Part shown: piece after piece, positions 1 to 5,527 of the stretch | Numbering within the stretch: the stretch's first letter is position 1 | Layout: each line of letters starts with the position of its first letter | Assembly: GCA_030950865.1 (NCBI GenBank) | Contig: JAUZQR010000002.1 | Location: 1 to 5,527, forward strand | DNA length: 5,527 bases | Reading direction: 5' to 3' | Source: Mariprofundaceae bacterium | Lineage (GTDB): Bacteria; Pseudomonadota; Zetaproteobacteria; Mariprofundales; Mariprofundaceae | Position numbers and translations under genes: made by a program | The notes under the pieces: generated by a model | Seen by the model: only the letters and a program-made list of their open reading frames with translations | What the model was told of the DNA's origin: nothing | The model's database searches: none

Positions 1-987
<987 letters not shown>

Positions 988-1117
988 TTATTCGTTTTTC
1001 CTGACGACGCTCATAACCTCACCCAACATCCAATAATGGGCTTAAAAAAACATCGAAAGAAGTGAGGGTACAAATAGCTAAACACTACTCACAAGCAGCG
1101 AAAATAATCACTTCAAG

Positions 1118-1126
1118 AATATAGCA
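1118..1126 (-). promoter_or_regulatory. Possible extended -10 promoter for pyrG
   Basis: The minus strand reads TGCTATATT: a TATATT hexamer (5 of 6 to TATAAT) preceded by TG at the extended -10 position. No good -35 is seen at 16-18 bases; TTGTCA lies upstream but 24 bases away, too far. Extended -10 promoters can work without a -35. Transcription would start near 1111 and give a leader of about 180 bases before pyrG. A 6-bp inverted repeat (TTCAAG at 1112-1117 and CTTGAA at 1136-1141) flanks the element and could be an operator or chance. Confidence 0.4.
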
Positions 1127-1173
1127 CATTGCACGCTTGAACGTGGATGACAAAGCAGAATCCATTACCCAAA

Positions 1174-1557
1174 TTATGAGCCCGACAAAGATTTTAACCT
1201 TCGCATATCACTTGAAGAAGGTTTATGACTTATACCAAGTAAGATATCTGCCAATTCTCGTTCGCCATGACTGGCTTGTTTATCTGACATCAAGGTTCGT
1301 AAAGCTGTAGCATCTGAGCCTTGAATCGCATGTTGCATGTGCATCAACGCACTCGCCAAAGCTTTTTCCCCAACAGTTGCATGATCATCTTGAGAAATCG
1401 TTGCCAAAACTTGTTTCTCAGCATTGCTCGGATAATGCTGCAAATGCATTACAATTCCAGACATCGTACTGATAGTAGCTTCACTAGCGAATACAACAGG
1501 CACTGCAATGCAAAGCAATATAGGCAACGCCAATAAAGAACCAATTATTTTTTTCAT
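1174..1557 (-). CDS. Predicted periplasmic protein with 35-residue helical repeats, function unknown
   Basis: I do not recognise this family. The 127-residue product starts with a typical Sec signal peptide: MKK, a hydrophobic stretch at about 4-23, then VFA|SEA with likely cleavage after Ala24. The mature part of about 103 residues has no cysteine. It consists of two 35-residue units (33-67 and 68-102) and a partial third (103-127), described under the repeat entry. Seven histidines are present, four of them in two MHxQH motifs (residues 37-41 and 72-76). The start at 1555-1557 is chosen over an in-frame ATG eight codons upstream because GGAGG (1563-1567) sits 5 bases before it and because it puts MKK at the start of the signal peptide. 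Cys16 lies in the hydrophobic core after Leu-Leu, so it is not a lipobox. The gene lies 85 bases after purL and 243 bases before pyrG, so it is probably its own unit. Likely a small soluble periplasmic helical protein; metal binding or a scaffold role are guesses. Confidence 0.8.
   Translation of the reverse strand: MKKIIGSLLALPILLCIAVPVVFASEATISTMSGIVMHLQHYPSNAEKQVLATISQDDHATVGEKALASALMHMQHAIQGSDATALRTLMSDKQASHGERELADILLGISHKPSSSDMRRLKSLSGS
1177..1461 (-). repeat. Tandem 35-codon repeats (two full units, one partial) in the exported protein
   Basis: Unit 1 is codons 33-67 (1461 to 1357), unit 2 is 68-102 (1356 to 1252) and partial unit 3 is 103-127 (1251 to 1177). Units 1 and 2 align over all 35 positions without a gap, with 11 identities: Met37/72, His38/73, Gln40/75, His41/76, Leu51/86, Thr53/88, Asp57/92, Ala60/95, Gly63/98, Glu64/99 and Leu67/102. 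Unit 3 keeps Ala103, Leu106, His111, Ser116, Asp117, Leu121 and Leu124 in phase with unit 2. Each unit reads as two short helices: one around LMHMQH, then a turn and a helix around DATALRTL. The MHxQH codons differ mainly at third positions, suggesting an old duplication kept at protein level. The length is near that of TPR units, but the TPR consensus is not evident. Confidence 0.75.
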
Positions 1558-1560
1558 AAC

Positions 1561-1567
1561 CACCTCC
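1561..1567 (-). promoter_or_regulatory. Ribosome binding site of the exported-protein gene
   Basis: The minus strand reads GGAGGTG followed by GTT and the ATG at 1557. GGAGG to ATG spacing is 5 bases, which is good. This site decides the start in favour of the 127-residue product; the in-frame ATG at 1579-1581 would place this sequence inside the coding region. Confidence 0.75.
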
Positions 1568-1576
1568 GCATCTGCT

Positions 1577-1582
1577 AGCATA
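1577..1582 (-). promoter_or_regulatory. Weak -10-like element before the exported-protein gene
   Basis: The minus strand reads C-TATGCT, matching TATAAT at 4 of 6 positions, with the C before it that is favoured by sigma-S-type promoters. A start about 7 bases downstream would give a short leader that still contains the GGAGG site. The best -35 at 17 bases (TGGTAA) matches only 3 of 6 and overlaps the hairpin described next. Support is modest; the gene could instead be read through from purL. Confidence 0.25.
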
Positions 1583-1587
1583 GACCA

Positions 1588-1619
1588 GTAAAAGCCCAGT
1601 TACCACATACGGGGCTTAC
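1588..1619 (-). terminator. Weak terminator-like hairpin after purL
   Basis: On the minus strand AAGCCC (1612-1617) pairs with GGGCTT (1592-1597) across a 14-base loop. Outer GTAA and TTAC bases could extend the stem if two T are bulged. It starts about 24 bases after the purL stop. The stem is followed by only two further T, so it is poor as an intrinsic terminator. It may serve as a weak terminator or a 3'-end stabilising structure for purL. Confidence 0.35.
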
Positions 1620-1642
1620 CCATCAGTCAAAAAAAGGCACAC

Positions 1643-4600
1643 TCAATCTAGCCATAAACGAGCATTTTGAAACATCCTTAACCATGCACCATGCTCATTA
1701 TCGCGTTCAGGAAAATATGAGAATTGTGCATTGCGAAACAACCGCTCTGGATGCGGCATCATAATGTTAAAACGACCATCATCCGACGTAAAACCAGTTA
1801 AGCCTTCTGGAGAACCATTCGGATTATGTGGGTAGGTATTGGCAGGCAAACCATCTGCACCAAGATAGCGCAGCATTGGTTTTGATATGTTACTTTCAGT
1901 AAATTGCGCACGCCCTTCACCATGTGCCACCACCAACGGTAGTTTTGAACCCTGCATGCCTTGCATCAAAATCGACGGCGAATCCATCACTTCAACCATC
2001 AATAAACGCGCTTCAAACTGCTCTGAAATATTACGCTCAAAGCTCGGCCAATGCGCTGCACCAGGAATCATGCCTTTTAACTGCGACATCATCTGACAAC
2101 CATTACACACACCCAACGCAAAAGAATCATCCCTATGGAAAAAGGCATCAAACTCATCTCTAGCACGTGAATTATGCAATACCGAACTTGCCCAACCGCG
2201 CCCAGCTCCCAACACATCACCAAAAGAGAAACCACCACACGCCACCAAACCTTTAAAGTCAGCCAAACGAACACGCCCTGCAATCAAATCAGACATATGC
2301 ACATCAACAGACTCAAAACCAGCTTTATCAAAGGCTGCTGCCATCTCAATTTGCCCGTTTACACCCTGCTCTCTAAGCACTGCCATTTTTGGACGTGCCT
2401 GATGAATATATGGTGCTGTTATATTTTCATTTACATCATACGTTAACTCAGCAAATAGCCCTTTATCATCACGGTTGGCAATACTATCAAATGCCTGTTT
2501 GGTGCATTCAGGGTTATCACGCAGACTGGCTATCTGATAGGATGTTTCAGACCACGTTTGCTGTAGACTTAAAACATCCTCATCCAAAATAGTATCTTGC
2601 TGAGAACATAAATGCAGGCGCATATCATCGTTCAACTGTCCAATAATATGGCTTACTGAGCCCAAACCCTCATCAATCAAGTGAGCCAACACTGCTTCGC
2701 GATGTTCACGTTTCACTTGAATCACCGCGCCCAATTCTTCGGCGAATAAGATAGGCAATGCATCACTGCCCAACACATCCAAGTGAATATCTACACCCGT
2801 ACGCCCTGCAAATGCCATTTCAGCCACAGTCGCCAACAAACCACCATCGGAGCGATCATGGTAAGCAATAATTTTACCCTCGGCATTTAGGCGCTGGATG
2901 GCATGAAAGAACTTTGAAAATAATTCAGCATCATCCAAATCAGGTGTTTCAACACCTGTCACGCCATACACCTGCGCCAATGCCGAACCACCCAAACGAT
3001 GTTGCCCGCTACCCAAATCAATCAAAATAAGATCTGTATCGCCCAAGTCGCTACGCAGTTGCGGCGTTAATGTTTTACGAATATCCGTTACAGGTGCAAA
3101 CGCCGATACAATCAGAGATAACGGCGAAAACATCTCCAGATTCTCGTCATTCTTCTGCCAAACAGATTTCATAGATAACGAATCTTTACCCACAGGAATT
3201 GAAATGCCCAAAGCAGGGCAAAGCTCCATGCCGACAGCTTTCACCGTATCATAAAGCGCCGCATCTTCACCATCATGACCACATGCCGCCATCCAGTTAG
3301 CTGATAATTTCACATCGCCCAACTTGGCAATCGAAGATGCAACAATATTTGTCAACGCCTCACCAATCGCCATACGTCCTGATGCTGGTGCATTAAGCAC
3401 TGCAATCGGCATACGCTCGCCCATCGCCATGGCTTCACCCGTATAATGCGTAAAATCAGTTGCTGTCACAGCCACATCAGCAACAGGCACTTGGAATGGG
3501 CCCACCATTTGCTCACGTGCCACCAGGCCAGTAACCGAACGGTCTGCAATAGTGATTAGAAACTCTTTGGAAGCCACAGATGGCAAACGCAATACACGCA
3601 ATACAGCCTCTTTGGCATCAATACTATCAAAGTTCAATGGCATGGATGCATTGCCAACATGTGACACATCGCGCATCATTTTGGGAGGTTTTCCGAGCAA
3701 CATTTCCAGCGATAAATCTACAGGTGCTTGACCCAATTCAGGATCATCCACATGCAAATGACCATCATCTGTTGCCGCACCCAATACTGCGAACAAACAA
3801 CGTTCACGTTCACACATCGCCTCAAATTCAGGCAAGGATTCAGGGGCAATTGCTAAGACATAACGCTCTTGCGCCTCATTACACCAAATTTGCATCGGGC
3901 TCATACCTGATTCCATATTGTGTACTTTACGCAAATCAAACCAACCACCACGCCCTGCATCATGAATCAATTCAGGTACAGCATTGGACAAACCACCCGC
4001 ACCAATATCATGGATAAATAAAATTGGATTATCATCACCCATTTGCCAGCAACGATCCAAAACCTCTTGGCAACGGCGCTCCATTTCAGGGTTTCCACGT
4101 TGCACCGAATCAAAATCCAACGATTCTACATTCGAGCCTGTATCCATACTTGATGCTGCACCACCACCCAAACCAATCAACATGGCTGGGCCACCAAGTT
4201 GAATCACCAATGAGCCCGCAGGCACTTCAGATTTATGCACATGGCGCGCATCAATATTACCCACACCACCCGCTAACATAATCGGCTTGTGGTAACCACG
4301 AAGTTCAGATTCTCCAGACTCTGTGACTACTTCTTGTTCATAGGTGCGGAAATAACCGCTGATATTTGGGCGACCAAATTCATTATTAAAGGCCGCTGCA
4401 CCAATCGGACCATCCAGCATAATCTTTAATGCCGATTCTGTGCGCTCTGGTTTGCCATGGTTCACTTCCCAAGGCTGCTCAAAGCCTGGAATCTGTAAAT
4501 TCGATACTGTAAACCCACACAAGCCGGCTTTCGGTTTGGAGCCAATGCCTGTCGCCCCTTCATCACGAATTTCACCACCCGAACCTGTCGCAGCTCCTGC

Positions 4601-5503
4601 AAAAGGCGAAATTGCCGTAGGGTGATTGTGCGTTTCCACCTTCATCAAGATATGCACTTCATCATCATGTGCAGCGTAAACACCATCAGCATTCGGATAA
4701 AAACGCTTCGCAGCCCCACCCTCAATCACCGATGAGTTATCCGAATAGGCAACAATCGTGCCTTCAGGGGAAGTTTTGTGCGTATGGCGAATCATAGAAA
4801 ACAAGGATTTATCCATTTCCTCACCATCAATTGTCCAATCAGCATTAAAAATTTTATGTCTGCAATGTTCCGAATTGGCTTGCGCAAACATCATCAATTC
4901 CGCATCGGAAGGGTTGCGCTTCAAAGCAAGGAAGTTTTCCAATAAATAATCGACTTCATCATCGGCCAATGCCAAACCAAGCTCACGATTCGCTACTTCC
5001 AAAGCTGTGCGACCATCACGCAATACATCAATATGCACCAATGGCTTGGGTGCTTGGTGCTCAAACAAACGCTTCAAATCATCGCTTGATGCCAGCACCG
5101 ACTCCGTCATGCGGTCATGCAATGCTGCGGCAATAGTGTCTCGTTCGCCCTGAACACGGTAAACAATCGCCCGTTCAATGCGCAATAACGATGATAATCC
5201 ACACAAACCAGCAATGTCTGTCGCTTTGGATGACCAAGGAGAAATCGTACCCACACGCGGTGTCACAATAAACAAATCATCCGCCGCATCCGCACTAAAA
5301 CACTGCAATGGGCTGCCCAAAATATCCGCCAGTTTCTGGCTATCGGCATCTGTCCAATCCATAGACACTTCTGCAACATGAATAAACAAAGCCTCGATAT
5401 TTGAGGTTTGTAAAACATCACATAATTTGGCTTTACGGAAGTCCGAGAGTGCAGGTACACCTTGTAAAACAATCAAGCGGGAAGAGGCAAATTCAATAGT
5501 CAT
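1643..5503 (-). CDS. purL: Phosphoribosylformylglycinamidine synthase, single-chain form
   Basis: Makes FGAM from FGAR, ATP and glutamine in the cytoplasm (fourth step of purine synthesis). The product is 1286 residues, close to 1295 in E. coli, and complete. The PurS-like N-terminal domain spans about 1-145, including [20 protein letters not shown] at 83-102. The linker and [15 protein letters not shown] follow (to 223). The two AIRS-like halves follow to about 985: [20 protein letters not shown] at 289-308 (His294 appears to match the catalytically important His296 of the Salmonella enzyme), LGGGAASS at 445-452, [14 protein letters not shown] at 468-481, [11 protein letters not shown] at 498-508 and, in the second half, [11 protein letters not shown] at 880-890. 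The glutaminase domain starts near 1035, with [10 protein letters not shown] holding nucleophile Cys1133 (E. coli Cys1135) and MPHPERLF holding His1251 and Glu1253. All catalytic residues are present. An in-frame TAA four codons upstream and the next Met at 48 support the ATG at 5501-5503. A TTG at codon 10 would match the E. coli N-terminus better in length but has no ribosome site. No clear Shine-Dalgarno is visible before the ATG. Confidence 0.99.
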   Translation of the reverse strand: MTIEFASSRLIVLQGVPALSDFRKAKLCDVLQTSNIEALFIHVAEVSMDWTDADSQKLADILGSPLQCFSADAADDLFIVTPRVGTISPWSSKATDIAGLCGLSSLLRIERAIVYRVQGERDTIAAALHDRMTESVLASSDDLKRLFEHQAPKPLVHIDVLRDGRTALEVANRELGLALADDEVDYLLENFLALKRNPSDAELMMFAQANSEHCRHKIFNADWTIDGEEMDKSLFSMIRHTHKTSPEGTIVAYSDNSSVIEGGAAKRFYPNADGVYAAHDDEVHILMKVETHNHPTAISPFAGAATGSGGEIRDEGATGIGSKPKAGLCGFTVSNLQIPGFEQPWEVNHGKPERTESALKIMLDGPIGAAAFNNEFGRPNISGYFRTYEQEVVTESGESELRGYHKPIMLAGGVGNIDARHVHKSEVPAGSLVIQLGGPAMLIGLGGGAASSMDTGSNVESLDFDSVQRGNPEMERRCQEVLDRCWQMGDDNPILFIHDIGAGGLSNAVPELIHDAGRGGWFDLRKVHNMESGMSPMQIWCNEAQERYVLAIAPESLPEFEAMCERERCLFAVLGAATDDGHLHVDDPELGQAPVDLSLEMLLGKPPKMMRDVSHVGNASMPLNFDSIDAKEAVLRVLRLPSVASKEFLITIADRSVTGLVAREQMVGPFQVPVADVAVTATDFTHYTGEAMAMGERMPIAVLNAPASGRMAIGEALTNIVASSIAKLGDVKLSANWMAACGHDGEDAALYDTVKAVGMELCPALGISIPVGKDSLSMKSVWQKNDENLEMFSPLSLIVSAFAPVTDIRKTLTPQLRSDLGDTDLILIDLGSGQHRLGGSALAQVYGVTGVETPDLDDAELFSKFFHAIQRLNAEGKIIAYHDRSDGGLLATVAEMAFAGRTGVDIHLDVLGSDALPILFAEELGAVIQVKREHREAVLAHLIDEGLGSVSHIIGQLNDDMRLHLCSQQDTILDEDVLSLQQTWSETSYQIASLRDNPECTKQAFDSIANRDDKGLFAELTYDVNENITAPYIHQARPKMAVLREQGVNGQIEMAAAFDKAGFESVDVHMSDLIAGRVRLADFKGLVACGGFSFGDVLGAGRGWASSVLHNSRARDEFDAFFHRDDSFALGVCNGCQMMSQLKGMIPGAAHWPSFERNISEQFEARLLMVEVMDSPSILMQGMQGSKLPLVVAHGEGRAQFTESNISKPMLRYLGADGLPANTYPHNPNGSPEGLTGFTSDDGRFNIMMPHPERLFRNAQFSYFPERDNEHGAWLRMFQNARLWLD

Positions 5504-5527
5504 GCCCGCATGTTATAAAGCCTGCGA

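Noticed and set aside
988..1014. 8-codon frame MSVVRKNE in the pyrG leader
   Set aside because: The GAGG before it is only 2 bases from the ATG and the frame is too short to judge.
1044..1050. Run of seven T on the minus strand in the pyrG leader, as an attenuator terminator
   Set aside because: No stable hairpin lies directly upstream of the run, so it does not fit a classical attenuator.
1510..1512. Cys16 of the exported protein as a lipoprotein anchor
   Set aside because: It is preceded by Leu-Leu rather than a small residue and lies mid-way in the hydrophobic core; a normal cleavage site follows at VFA|SEA.
1629..1635. Run of seven T on the minus strand just after the purL stop, as an intrinsic terminator
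   Set aside because: The preceding bases allow only a GGC/GCC pairing of 3 bp, too weak for a terminator stem.
2195..2206. Arginine in the PurL glutaminase motif GAGRGWA (residues 1099-1105), where E. coli has GAGEGWA
   Set aside because: As far as I recall, this position varies in the family and is not catalytic; the triad residues are intact.
3580..4017. A 145-codon open frame on the plus strand inside purL
   Set aside because: It is antisense to a fully conserved part of PurL. Its product is rich in His, Gln and Pro, as expected from reverse-complemented codons, and resembles no family. The same applies to the other plus-strand frames across 1887-5381.

Overview
The window is an ordinary-looking chromosomal stretch of a proteobacterium. 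All supported genes lie on the minus strand, so transcription runs from right to left. The best lineage clue is the single-chain PurL of 1286 residues. This fused form is typical of Gamma- and Betaproteobacteria and some relatives such as Zetaproteobacteria; many other bacteria use separate PurS, PurQ and PurL proteins. Base composition is moderate and looks below 50% GC by eye. I cannot name the genus.

In transcription order the layout is as follows. (1) purL (5503 to 1643) is complete and encodes phosphoribosylformylglycinamidine synthase, the fourth step of purine synthesis. (2) An 85-base gap holds a weak terminator-like hairpin, a possible -10 element and a good ribosome binding site. 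(3) A small gene (1557 to 1174) encodes a 127-residue predicted exported protein that I do not recognise. Its mature part is built of 35-residue repeats carrying an M-H-x-Q-H motif. (4) A 243-base gap contains a likely extended -10 promoter and a leader with potential RNA structure. (5) pyrG (930 to 1) encodes CTP synthase; it is cut by the window edge just after the start of its glutaminase domain.

PurL and PyrG are both glutamine-dependent amidotransferases of nucleotide synthesis, one purine and one pyrimidine, but the gaps suggest separate transcription units. The exported protein between them has no evident role in nucleotide synthesis.

I found no mobile element, CRISPR array, RNA gene or defence-like cluster. 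The points worth a second look are the repeat architecture of the small exported protein and the pyrG leader. In that leader a perfect AGGAGG sits inside a small hairpin 30 bases before the start codon, next to a 10-codon reading frame whose stop overlaps the pyrG start.
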